NCBI GenBank assembly: GCA_008501635.1
Contig: QQUJ01000010.1
Coordinates: forward strand, 731,079 to 795,078
Direction of reading: 5' to 3'
From: Pseudomonadota bacterium
GTDB lineage: Bacteria; Pseudomonadota; Gammaproteobacteria; QQUJ01
Length of the DNA: 64,000 bases
Of this stretch, positions 1 to 8,235 are shown one piece after another. Within the stretch, counting starts at the first letter, position 1. Each line of letters starts with the position of its first letter. The notes under the pieces were generated by a model. The model saw only the letters and a list, made by a program, of their open reading frames with translations. It was not told the origin of the DNA and made no database searches. Made by a program: the position numbers and the translations under genes.

Positions 1-296
1 TGGGTCGATTGGACCAACCTCCACTGTCTATCAAAGCGTGGCCTGATTCAAACGGGCGACGGTGAATAAGTAAAACTGTGTGCTGTGTATAGGCAGGAAC
101 AAAGCCCGCCGTTGGCCGGATGGTTTGCCAGCGAAGCTCACGCGGGCCTGCAATTCGCTGGTCGGCAATCAGACCGCTCGGTTGTCGACAGTCGATCGCT
201 GCGCGCGAATACATTCAGAGCAGAGACATACACTCATATACCTCTCTGCGGGACACGATCTATTCCTGCTCATCAACATATCCAGGAGTCACAGCG

Positions 297-1745
297 ATGA
301 CTGACAAAACCAAACCCACGACCAATGATGCCGGTATACCGGTTGCGAGTGACGAGCACTCGCTGACGATTGGCGCGGATGGTCCGATCGTATTGCACGA
401 TCACTATCTGCTCGAGCAGATGGCAAATTTCAACCGCGAACGCATCCCCGAACGTCAGCCCCATGCCAAGGGCGGCGGTGCATTCGGCCACTTTGAAGTC
501 ACCGGCGATGTCAGTGCGTATACCCGGGCCGCCGTATTTCAGCCCGGCACGCAGACCGACACGCTGATCCGCTTTTCCACGGTTGCCGGGGAACGCGGCA
601 GTCCCGATACCTGGCGTGATCCACGTGGGTTTTCGCTCAAGTTCTACACCACCGAGGGCAACTACGACATGGTCGGCAACAATACGCCGATCTTTTTCAT
701 TCGAGACCCAATGAAGTTCCAGCATTTTATCCGATCACAGAAGCGCCGGGCGGACAGCGGTCTGCGCGACCATGATATGCAGTGGGATTTCTGGTCATTG
801 TCACCGGAATCGGCGCACCAGGTCACCTGGTTGATGGGTGATCGCGGCATCCCGAAAACCTGGCGGCACATGCACGGCTACTCCAGTCATGCCTACATGT
901 GGGTCAATGCCAAAGGCGAGAAGTTCTGGGTGAAATATCACTTCAAGACCGACCAGGGGATTGAGTTTCTGACCCAGGCCGAGGCCGATCGTCTGGCCGG
1001 CGTGGATGCCGACTATCATCGGCGGGATTTGTTCGAGTCGATCAAGAAAGGCGATTTTCCGAGCTGGACTTTGAAGATGCAGATCATGCCGTTCGAAGAC
1101 GCCAAAACCTACCGCTTCAATCCCTTTGACCTGACCAAGGTCTGGCCACACAAGGATTACCCGCTGATCGATGTCGGCAAACTGACCTTGAATCGTAATC
1201 CAACCGACTATCACACCGAAATCGAGCAGGCCGCGTTCGAGCCGAACAATCTGGTGCCCGGAATCGGCTTGAGCCCGGACAAGATGCTGCTGGGCCGTGT
1301 CTTCTCCTACGCCGACGCGCACCGTGCCCGGCTCGGCGTCAATTACAAGCAGATTCCGGTAAATCGACCCCAGGCGCCGGTTCACAGTTACAGCAAGGAC
1401 GGAGTCATGCGCACCGAGAATGTCACCGATCCCGTGTACGCGCCCAACTCATACGGTGGCCCGAAGGCTGACCCGGTACGAGCCGCCGAGGCCGGGCTGT
1501 GGCATGCCGACGGTGATATGGTACGCAAGGCCTATACCTTGCGAAAAGATGACGACGACTTCGGCCAGGCAGGCACGCTGGTTCGCGACGTGATGGACGC
1601 CGCGGCGCGCGACCGGTTGGTGGGCAATGTCGTCGGTCACCTCAAGGCCGGTGTTTCCGCACCCGTGCTCAAGCGGGCCCTCGCATACTGGCGCAAGGTC
1701 GACAAGGATCTGGGGGATCGGATTGCCAAGGACGTGCAAGGCTAG
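297..1745 (+). CDS. katA: Clade 3 small-subunit haem catalase
   Basis: Monofunctional haem catalase, converting hydrogen peroxide to water and oxygen, probably cytoplasmic. The 482-residue length is typical of small-subunit clade 3 enzymes. Visible active-site parts are the distal His56 in PERQPHAKG, Asn129 in VGNNTPIFF and the proximal haem-ligand Tyr338 in [14 protein letters not shown]. The reading frame stays open upstream to about 120, but the family N-terminus begins with [13 protein letters not shown], and AGGAG at 284-288 sits 8 bases before this ATG, so the short start is chosen. It is monocistronic by spacing: the next gene begins 172 bases downstream. No OxyR site could be identified by eye. 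The family call is secure; the symbol is by family resemblance. Confidence 0.93.
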   Translation: MTDKTKPTTNDAGIPVASDEHSLTIGADGPIVLHDHYLLEQMANFNRERIPERQPHAKGGGAFGHFEVTGDVSAYTRAAVFQPGTQTDTLIRFSTVAGERGSPDTWRDPRGFSLKFYTTEGNYDMVGNNTPIFFIRDPMKFQHFIRSQKRRADSGLRDHDMQWDFWSLSPESAHQVTWLMGDRGIPKTWRHMHGYSSHAYMWVNAKGEKFWVKYHFKTDQGIEFLTQAEADRLAGVDADYHRRDLFESIKKGDFPSWTLKMQIMPFEDAKTYRFNPFDLTKVWPHKDYPLIDVGKLTLNRNPTDYHTEIEQAAFEPNNLVPGIGLSPDKMLLGRVFSYADAHRARLGVNYKQIPVNRPQAPVHSYSKDGVMRTENVTDPVYAPNSYGGPKADPVRAAEAGLWHADGDMVRKAYTLRKDDDDFGQAGTLVRDVMDAAARDRLVGNVVGHLKAGVSAPVLKRALAYWRKVDKDLGDRIAKDVQG

Positions 1746-1917
1746 CGGCTCAACCGACTACGGCATGCGCAACTGTGGCCTATTGGTGAAGATCTGATTT
1801 GACGCGGCTCGCGTCAGCTTGACCCTGGCAGGTCGAGTCGCCCCACGGACATCGACGAAATGCGCCCTTGCTCCGACAGGAATGAAACTAAAACGAGTCG
1901 CAGCTAGAGAGAGCACG

Positions 1918-3123
1918 ATGTCCGCAGTTTCCCCATCTAACGAAAAGCAGACCCTTCCATTGTTGGTCTTCGGCCTGATGGCCAGTGTTACCTTTGTGGG
2001 TATTCTGTCAGAGCTGGTGCCGTCGGGTATTCTGCCGCAGATGACCGAGGGGCTGGGCGTTGAGGAAAGCGAGATCGGTTTTCTGGTCGGAGTTTATGCG
2101 TTGGCTTCCGCCATTGCCGCCATTCCCCTGATCAGCGCCACCCTGGCGGTCAACCGCAAAACGCTGCTGATGGCGCTGCTGATCGGCTTCGCGGCTTCCA
2201 ATATCGTCGTTGGTCTGTCGTCGTCCTATGCGGTCATCATCGCCTTCCGCATTGTCGGCGGCATTTGCGCGGGTGTGATGTGGCCGATGATCGCGGCCTA
2301 CGGCACGCGGCTGGTGCCCGAAAACATGCACGGCAAGGCCATCACGGTCATCATGTCGGGCAACACCCTGGGCATCAGCATCGGCCTGCCGGTGATGACG
2401 ACGATCGGCCTTACATTTGGCTGGCGCAGTGTCTTCCTGGCTCTGGGCGTGATTGTCGCTGTCATTGCCGTGCTGGCGTATTTCTATTTGCCTGCGGTGA
2501 AAGGTGAGAAGCTCAGCAGGAGCAATTCGCCCCTGGCGGTGCTGAAAATGCCGTCGATCCAGATCGTCCTGCTGTTGACCTTTTTGTCAGTCGCGGCCCA
2601 CTACGGCATCTACACCTACATTACCCTGCTGGTGGAGATGATCGGCTTCGCGGGCGGTATCGGCCTGGCGCTGCTGATCTTTGGCATCGGCTCGGTCATC
2701 TCGGTCATTGTTTCCGCGAAATACATTGACGCTTATCTGCGTCCTCTGATCGTCAGCATGCTCGCCATCGGCGCGATTTCCATGGCCATGTTCCTGGTCT
2801 TCAGGGGAACTATCGTTGTCTCGCATGCCGCATTTTTCCTTTGGGGCCTGGCCTTCGGCCCGCTGGTGACGATGTACCAGACCGCCGTCAGCAAACAGAT
2901 CGAAAAAGCCAAGGATGTCGCGACTTCATTGCAGTCCAGCATCTTCAACCTGTCGATCATGATCGCCACCTGGGTCGGTGGTATGTTCCTGAATGATTTT
3001 CCGTCATCTGGCGTCAAACACATCGTGGTCATGTCACTGGTCTGCTTTATCCTGGCCATCATCATCGCGCTCCTGGCTAAACACACCCTGCGGTCTTCAT
3101 CAGCTGCAGTTGTCAATCCGTAA
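1918..3123 (+). CDS. MFS transporter, probable base or related substrate carrier
   Basis: Twelve-helix major facilitator of 401 residues. Hydrophobic segments run throughout, with a central cytoplasmic loop near residues 190-205 (LPAVKGEKLSRSNS). The N-terminal half resembles the AraJ/CmlA-like sugar-efflux and drug:H+ branch, with RIVGGICAGVMWPM and a conserved MSGNTLGISIGLP segment in helix 5. An upstream extension to 1819 is open but lacks membrane-protein character, and the ATG at 1918 is preceded by a purine-rich AGAGAG, so it is preferred. It ends 11 bases before the cytosine-deaminase-like gene, so the two are probably co-transcribed. I infer that it moves the deaminase substrate or product; the sequence alone does not show direction or substrate. 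Confidence 0.85.
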   Translation: MSAVSPSNEKQTLPLLVFGLMASVTFVGILSELVPSGILPQMTEGLGVEESEIGFLVGVYALASAIAAIPLISATLAVNRKTLLMALLIGFAASNIVVGLSSSYAVIIAFRIVGGICAGVMWPMIAAYGTRLVPENMHGKAITVIMSGNTLGISIGLPVMTTIGLTFGWRSVFLALGVIVAVIAVLAYFYLPAVKGEKLSRSNSPLAVLKMPSIQIVLLLTFLSVAAHYGIYTYITLLVEMIGFAGGIGLALLIFGIGSVISVIVSAKYIDAYLRPLIVSMLAIGAISMAMFLVFRGTIVVSHAAFFLWGLAFGPLVTMYQTAVSKQIEKAKDVATSLQSSIFNLSIMIATWVGGMFLNDFPSSGVKHIVVMSLVCFILAIIIALLAKHTLRSSSAAVVNP

Positions 3124-3134
3124 AGGAGAAAGCC

Positions 3135-4394
3135 ATGAAGAAATTCACCAACGCATTGATCTACCGGCAGCACGATGAAGCCAGCGAGATCCTGGTCGAT
3201 AAAGGCGTCATCAAACAGATCGGCAAGAATCTGCCCAAGGCGGACGAGGAAATCGACCTGCAGGATCGCCTGGTGGTCCCGCCCTATGTGGATGCCCACC
3301 TGCACCTGGATTACGTGTATACCGCCGGCAACGAGGGTGCCACGAACACCAGCGGCACCCTGTTCGAGGGCATCGCCCGCTGGCACGATGTCAAGAAAAC
3401 CCAGACGCTCGAAGACGCCAAAGAGCGTGCGCTGAAGGGCATCGGGGAAGAGGTTTCCAGAGGTGTTCAGTTCATCCGCACCCACATCGACGTGGATGAT
3501 CCCACACTGACCGGACTGAAGGCGATGCTGGAAGTCCGCGAACAGCTCAAAGACAACGTCACCATTCAGATAGTCGCATTCCCGCAGGAGGGCATGTACG
3601 CCTACAAGGGAGGTGACGAGATGATCGAGGAGGCGCTGAAGATGGGCGCGGACTGTGTCGGATCCATCCCGCACTTCGAGTGGGCACGCGAGATCGGCGA
3701 GAAGTCCATCCACCGCACCGTTGAACTGGCCGTCAAGCACGACAAACTTATCGACGTGCATTGCGACGAGACCGACGACGTGATGAGCCGCTTCGTCGAA
3801 CTGCTCAACGCCCTGGTGATGGCCGAAGGGATTGGCACGCGCACCGCCGCCAGCCATACCTGCTCGTTTGGCTCGGCGGACAATGCCTACGCCTTCCGCA
3901 TGATGGGGCTGTTCCAGCGCTCGGGGCTGAACTTCATCTCGCTGCCAACCGAGAATGCCTATCTGCAGGGCCGCCAGGACACCTATCCCAAGCGCCGCGG
4001 CCTGACCCGGGTGAAGGAGTTCTGGGAGAGCGGCATCAATGTGTGTTTCGGCCAGGACTCGATCAATGACCCCTGGTATCCGGCCGGCAACGGCAACCTG
4101 ATGAACATTCTGGACAATGGCATTCACCTGGCACAGACCATGTCGTTCGACGAGCTGGACCGGTGCCTGGACCTGATCACTTACAATGGCGCCCGGACCT
4201 TGAACGTGGACGACCAGTACGGTATCGAAGCGGGCAAGCCGGCCAATTTCCTGGTGCTGGACGCCAGTTCACCGTTCGAAGCCGTGCGCCAGCGCGCCGG
4301 CGTGCTGGCATCGATCCGCCACGGTGAATACCTGTTCAAGCACCCCGACCCGAGCTACGAGATCGCGCTCGATGTTTTCAGGAAGACGAAGTGA
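3135..4394 (+). CDS. codA: Cytosine deaminase-type amidohydrolase (CodA-like)
   Basis: Metal-dependent hydrolase of the amidohydrolase superfamily. E. coli CodA deaminates cytosine to uracil. The 419-residue protein aligns with CodA along its length. The metal site is present: His55 and His57 in HLHLD, His209 and the catalytic Glu212 in VHCDE, His241 in ASHT, and Asp308 in CFGQDS. Substrate-side Gln151 in AFPQEG and the DPWYP segment are kept. One notable change is that the residue after the metal Asp, Asp314 in E. coli CodA, is Ser309 here; that position contacts the pyrimidine and its substitution alters substrate preference in the E. coli enzyme. The true substrate may therefore be a substituted cytosine, isoguanine or creatinine. 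AAGGAG lies at the intergenic junction with the upstream MFS gene. Confidence 0.85.
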   Translation: MKKFTNALIYRQHDEASEILVDKGVIKQIGKNLPKADEEIDLQDRLVVPPYVDAHLHLDYVYTAGNEGATNTSGTLFEGIARWHDVKKTQTLEDAKERALKGIGEEVSRGVQFIRTHIDVDDPTLTGLKAMLEVREQLKDNVTIQIVAFPQEGMYAYKGGDEMIEEALKMGADCVGSIPHFEWAREIGEKSIHRTVELAVKHDKLIDVHCDETDDVMSRFVELLNALVMAEGIGTRTAASHTCSFGSADNAYAFRMMGLFQRSGLNFISLPTENAYLQGRQDTYPKRRGLTRVKEFWESGINVCFGQDSINDPWYPAGNGNLMNILDNGIHLAQTMSFDELDRCLDLITYNGARTLNVDDQYGIEAGKPANFLVLDASSPFEAVRQRAGVLASIRHGEYLFKHPDPSYEIALDVFRKTK

Positions 4395-4523
4395 TATGGA
4401 TGTGAAATGGACGTTCGAATCATCGGTTCGGGGACTAAGAGAGTAGTCAATCTACGGATGAGATCAGGAATGATGCGATAGCGCTTCATTCGACGTCACC
4501 GACGCTTTGATAGGAGAATAAAC

Positions 4524-5303
4524 ATGAGCATCGAAGGAAAAGTGGTTCTTATTACCGGCGCGGGCCAGGGCATCGGCCGCGCGATTGCGCTCAGACTGGC
4601 AAAGGACGGCGCGCACATCGCGATCGTGGATGTCAACGACGAGACGACGAATGCAGTCGCGGATAAGGTCAAGAAATTGGGCCGTAAGGCAACGACCTTC
4701 AAGGCCGATGTCACGAAACGCGACGATGTCTATGCCGCGATCGAGCACGCCGAGAAGGCGCTCGGCGGTTTCGACGTCATGATCAACAACGCCGGAATCG
4801 CGCAGGTTCAGCCGCTCGCCGATGTCACGCCTGAGGAAGTGGACAAGATACTGAAGGTCAACGTCAACGGCGTGCTGTGGGGTATCCAGGCTGCGGCAAA
4901 GAAATTTCAACAGCGCAAGCAGAAGGGCAAAATCATCAACGCTGCATCCATCGCCGGACACGATGGCTTTGCCATGCTTGGCGTCTACTCCGCGACCAAG
5001 TTTGCGGTGCGGGCCCTGACGCAGGTGGCGGCGCAGGAGTATGCCAATGCCGGGATCACGGTCAACGCCTACTGCCCCGGCATCGTCGGTACCGATATGT
5101 GGGTAGAGATCGACAAGCGGTTCGCCGAGCTCACAGGCGCGGCGGTGGGCGCGACTTACGATAAGTATGTTGAGGGTATCGCGCTCGGCCGGGCGCAGAC
5201 GCCGGAGGACGTCGCCGCGTTCGTGTCGTTCCTGGCGGGACCCGATTCTGATTACATGACAGGACAGGCCCCTCTCATAGATGGTGGACTGGTGTACCGA
5301 TAG
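4524..5303 (+). CDS. budC: (S)-acetoin-forming diacetyl reductase / 2,3-butanediol dehydrogenase, SDR family
   Basis: Classical short-chain dehydrogenase of 259 residues, inferred to interconvert diacetyl, acetoin and 2,3-butanediol with NAD(H). The cofactor motif TGAGQGIG is at residues 11-18, NNAG at 88-91, and the catalytic triad is Ser142, Tyr155 and Lys159 (YSATK). The YCPGIV.T.MW segment and the C-terminal [14 protein letters not shown]-like ending resemble Klebsiella BudC closely, beyond the generic SDR fold. TAGGAG precedes the ATG. A shortened flavin reductase gene follows after only 5 bases, indicating an operon. No acetolactate synthase or decarboxylase is nearby, so the physiological substrate is not proven by context. 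Confidence 0.85.
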   Translation: MSIEGKVVLITGAGQGIGRAIALRLAKDGAHIAIVDVNDETTNAVADKVKKLGRKATTFKADVTKRDDVYAAIEHAEKALGGFDVMINNAGIAQVQPLADVTPEEVDKILKVNVNGVLWGIQAAAKKFQQRKQKGKIINAASIAGHDGFAMLGVYSATKFAVRALTQVAAQEYANAGITVNAYCPGIVGTDMWVEIDKRFAELTGAAVGATYDKYVEGIALGRAQTPEDVAAFVSFLAGPDSDYMTGQAPLIDGGLVYR

Positions 5304-5308
5304 TCCGA

Positions 5309-5764
5309 ATGAGCCCATACCCCATCGCTGTAGTGATCGGCAGTCTTCACCGTGATTCGTTCAATCGCAAGCTCGCGACTGCAATCGCTAAACTTGCGCC
5401 GCCAGAGTTCTCGTTCAACCAAGTCGAGATCGGCGACCTGCCGCTCCACAACCAGGACGACGGCGCAAACCAGACCAAGGCCGTCAAGCGCTTGAAAGGT
5501 CAAATCAAGACTGCCCGGGGGTTGCTGTTTGTCACAGCTGAATACAACCGTTCCATTCCGGGCGTGCTCAAGAACGCGATCGACCATGCCTCGCGCCCTT
5601 ATGGAGAAAGCGTCTGGGCGGGCAAACCGGCCAGCGTGTTGGGTGCCTCGATCGGCACCATCGGCACGGCGGTGGCGCAGCAGCATCTGCGCACCACCCT
5701 TGCATATCTGGACGTGCCGACGCTGGGACAGCCCGAAGCATTCATCCACACCAAGGAAGGATAA
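5309..5764 (+). CDS. NAD(P)H-dependent FMN reductase, C-terminally truncated by an in-frame stop
   Basis: Flavodoxin-fold NADPH:FMN / quinone reductase of the ChrR/YieF type. The N-terminal GSLHRDSFNRKLA phosphate-binding loop and the middle TAEYNRSIPGVLKNAIDHASRP flavin loop are intact. Translation stops after 151 residues at TAA 5762-5764, just after GQPEAFIHTKEG. Intact homologues are about 180-190 residues and continue from this motif with a hydrophobic residue and FD. Here the sequence after the stop, still in the same frame, encodes FDPSGDIGADSRKF and QEWMNRYVAWVIKHA, the expected last helix. A single base change (TTA to TAA) would explain the break. The product may be inactive or unstable. 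It lies 5 bases after the acetoin reductase gene. Confidence 0.8.
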   Translation: MSPYPIAVVIGSLHRDSFNRKLATAIAKLAPPEFSFNQVEIGDLPLHNQDDGANQTKAVKRLKGQIKTARGLLFVTAEYNRSIPGVLKNAIDHASRPYGESVWAGKPASVLGASIGTIGTAVAQQHLRTTLAYLDVPTLGQPEAFIHTKEG

Positions 5765-5860
5765 TTTGACCCGTCAGGCGACATCGGTGCAGACAGCAGG
5801 AAGTTCCTGCAGGAATGGATGAATCGCTACGTCGCGTGGGTGATAAAACATGCCGGCAAA
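5765..5860 (+). pseudogene. Detached 3' end of the FMN reductase gene
   Basis: This stretch continues the frame of the preceding gene directly after its TAA and encodes the family's conserved C-terminal helix (RKFLQEWMNRYVAWV). It has no start codon or ribosome site placed to express it separately. It is the part lost through the nonsense codon at 5762-5764. Confidence 0.7.
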
Positions 5861-6401
5861 AGACGGAGCACAACCACTTCAGAAAACGCAGATTACAAAT
5901 TAGCGGCACTCCTGTCATGTGTTCGCCGTTCAAAGTTACGCCGCGTGAATCCTTTAACAGACTTCTCTGTGTTAGTTGAGGTTTTTGCACCCCTTACGCC
6001 ATCTGCCCTACGCGACACTGTGGACGAAAAAGCTTGTCACCAGGTTGGACACCGCTATGGTGTTTTGTGCAGGTCCAGACTGAAGTATGCTGCATCCGGA
6101 TCAACGCTAAAGCGGTACGGATTCAACTCTCCACTATTTTTTGGGTTACACTTTTCATCTCCTGCCCCCCCCAATGTGGCTCTGCCACTTGCTGTGTGCT
6201 TTTAACACCTAGGGAACCTCGCGAACATTGAGCTTGGGCGGGTCAGTGCATGATGTCTAGCTTGGGTTGGGCGGAAGCGGGAGTGCGTCATGACTGTCGA
6301 ATGGTTAGCTTCGATATGCACGCCACTGCGATAGACTTTTGGAACTGCGACCGATCAGGTTCCCGAATCACACCTGAGCCGCATTTTCCATTGGTTGAAC
6401 C
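5861..6401. other. Gene-free stretch
   Basis: About 540 bases with no supportable gene. An open frame reads through from the reductase remnant but its translation (rich in Ser, Arg and Pro, no homology recognised) looks random. The only feature seen is CTAGGGAACCTC at 6209-6220, identical to the outer end of the foldback element at 55734-55745 and possibly a remnant of such an element. Confidence 0.5.
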
Positions 6402-6879
6402 ATGCTCGATTACGACAAGAAACGGATTGCTGCTGGCGCTTGCCTTCGCTGTCGGCTACATAGATGCCCTCAGCTACCCCGGGCTCAGTCGCGGGTTCAC
6501 CGCGAACATGACGGGAAACACCGTGCTGCCTGGCGTCGCACTCGCACTCACGCTCGAGCCGCTCCTCCTGTTCGCCTTTACCTCTGGCTGGTACCCGGCA
6601 CATGATACGTTGGCGAGCGAGACCACGGCGGCGGCTCTGGTCATGCTGTCGGCGCTTGCCATGGGGGTGAAGAGCACGACAGTCAGTCGACTGGAAATCA
6701 CGGTCATCGCTACCACCTATCTCATCGGTACGCTCACGAACCTGGTCGCGCGCCTGGTGGAGCGAGCGCACCGCGAGAGCAAACCGTTTCGACACAGCGC
6801 TCTGCTGCCTGCCGTATGAATCGTCTACATTGGCGGCGCGGCGGTCAACCCGATTCTTGCCTCGGATCGAGATCTATGA
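6402..6879 (+). pseudogene. Decayed DUF1275 / YoaK-family membrane protein gene
   Basis: DUF1275 proteins are six-helix inner-membrane proteins of about 220-240 residues and unknown function. Fragments of one are visible here in three frames. MLDYDKKRIAAGAC at 6402, a typical family start, is in one frame. LLLALAFAVGYIDALSYPGL followed by GFTANMTGNTVLPGVALA is in a second frame from about 6426. After an apparent loss of roughly 40 codons, ALAMGVKSTTVSRLE and GTLTNLVARL follow in that second frame. VYIGGAAV, a plausible last helix, appears after another shift near 6820 and ends at TGA 6877-6879. At least two frameshifts plus an internal deletion mean no functional product is expected. The tail overlaps the 3' end of the convergent MFS gene. 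Confidence 0.6.
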
Positions 6880-8080
6880 TCACAGCGGTCGATACCGGCG
6901 CGATGCCCACGCAATGCGACTGCTCGCGCACCAGGGGAGCCCTCTCACTCGCGAACGAATGCAGCGCCAACAGCAGCAACAGCCCCAGCGCGGCGGCAAG
7001 GAACAGGAACAACCCCGACGGCCCAAGCAGAGTGATCGCCGCGCCGCCGATGGCCGGCCCGGCCACTGCACCCAGGCCGTTTGCAAGCAGCAGTAGTGAA
7101 CTTGCCGGCACGATCTGGTGCTTGGCGAGCATGTCATGCGTCAGCGCCAGACTCAACGGATAGATGCAGGCGGCCAGTGCATAGAACAAGGCCACGCCGC
7201 CATAGAGATGCATTGACGAACGTTGGCCAAAGGCGGCAGTGAACAGCGCCATGCCCACGGCAGCGCCCGTAACGCACACGATTACCAGGCGGCGCGGCAG
7301 GTAGTCCGACAAATACCCCATCGGCCATTGAACCACCATCGCCGCGAGGATCGAGATGCCCATGAAGACGGCAATTTCCTCGACCGTCAAGCCCATTTCA
7401 TAGCCGTATACAGGGCCGACGATCCCGAATGCTCCCAGGACGACGCCGCTGACCGCAGCGCCGCCCAGTCCCAGCTCCGAGCGGGCCCACAGAACACTGA
7501 AGGCGAGCCTCTTCCCACGCTTCATCTGGGGCGGCGTTGACCGGGTCAGTGAGATCGGCACGAGCGACAGAATGATGAAGATAGCGGCGATCACGAACAG
7601 CCCATACATGCCGGGGTCACCAAGCGCTACGATGAACTGCCCACTCGAGGCCGCAAGGAAGAAAAGCACCATGTAGGTGGCCAGCAGGGAGCCTCGCGAC
7701 TGCGGCGTCGCGTGCGAGTTGATCCAGCTCTCCGTCACCAGCATCAGTCCGGCGATGCAGAACCCAAGTACCAGTCGGAACAACATCCATCCCGGTATCG
7801 AGACATGCAGCGGGTGTGACAGCGCGGCCACGGCCGCGATGCCGGCGAACACCGCGAAAGCCCTGATGTGACCGACGCGCTGGACGATTCGTATGCCAAA
7901 CAAACTGCCCAGGACGAAGCCGAGCGAGGTCAGCGCCAGCACGATGCCGATGGCGCCGGGTTCGTAACCTTCGATCTCCAGGCGCAGCGCGGCGATGGTT
8001 CCAAGGGACGAGTTCCCCATCACCAGCAGGACAAGGCTCGCAAAGAGCGCGACGATGGCGAGGGCAGATTGCGGGATCAT
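6845..8080 (-). CDS. MFS transporter, YcaD-like
   Basis: Twelve-helix major facilitator of 411 residues. Family features include ESWINSHATPQSRGSLLATYM between helices 4 and 5, YGYEMGLTVEEIA, the loop QWPMGYLSDYLPRR, and a short C-terminal tail ending in ..ELDPR-like VIIDLDPRQ, all typical of the YcaD group of uncharacterised carriers. An in-frame extension to 8194 lacks hydrophobic character, and the Met at 8080 (MIPQSALAIVAL) starts exactly at helix 1 with AGGAAA upstream, so it is used. The substrate is unknown. The 3' end faces and overlaps the decayed DUF1275 gene. Confidence 0.85.
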   Translation of the reverse strand: MIPQSALAIVALFASLVLLVMGNSSLGTIAALRLEIEGYEPGAIGIVLALTSLGFVLGSLFGIRIVQRVGHIRAFAVFAGIAAVAALSHPLHVSIPGWMLFRLVLGFCIAGLMLVTESWINSHATPQSRGSLLATYMVLFFLAASSGQFIVALGDPGMYGLFVIAAIFIILSLVPISLTRSTPPQMKRGKRLAFSVLWARSELGLGGAAVSGVVLGAFGIVGPVYGYEMGLTVEEIAVFMGISILAAMVVQWPMGYLSDYLPRRLVIVCVTGAAVGMALFTAAFGQRSSMHLYGGVALFYALAACIYPLSLALTHDMLAKHQIVPASSLLLLANGLGAVAGPAIGGAAITLLGPSGLFLFLAAALGLLLLLALHSFASERAPLVREQSHCVGIAPVSTAVIIDLDPRQESG

Positions 8081-8235
8081 GGTCAAGCGTTTTCCTGATT
8101 GCCAATGTGGCTCAACCAGTGAACCAGTAGGGTGCGCAAACCGGCATTGCTTGGTTTTCCAAGGAGATAAGCGATGCCGAGGAACGAGGTGCAATTTCAG
8201 CGGGACATGGGTGCTCGACGGCGGCTTCCAGCCTT

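Noticed and set aside
120..296. N-terminal extension of the catalase frame
   Set aside because: No homology to catalases, and a good ribosome site precedes the ATG at 297.
2733..4127. 464-codon open frame antisense to the MFS and deaminase genes
   Set aside because: Shadow of two well-supported genes on the other strand; composition is typical of antisense G+C-rich frames.
5819..6205. 128-codon open frame after the FMN reductase
   Set aside because: Its start is only the detached C-terminal helix of the reductase; the remainder is non-homologous readthrough.
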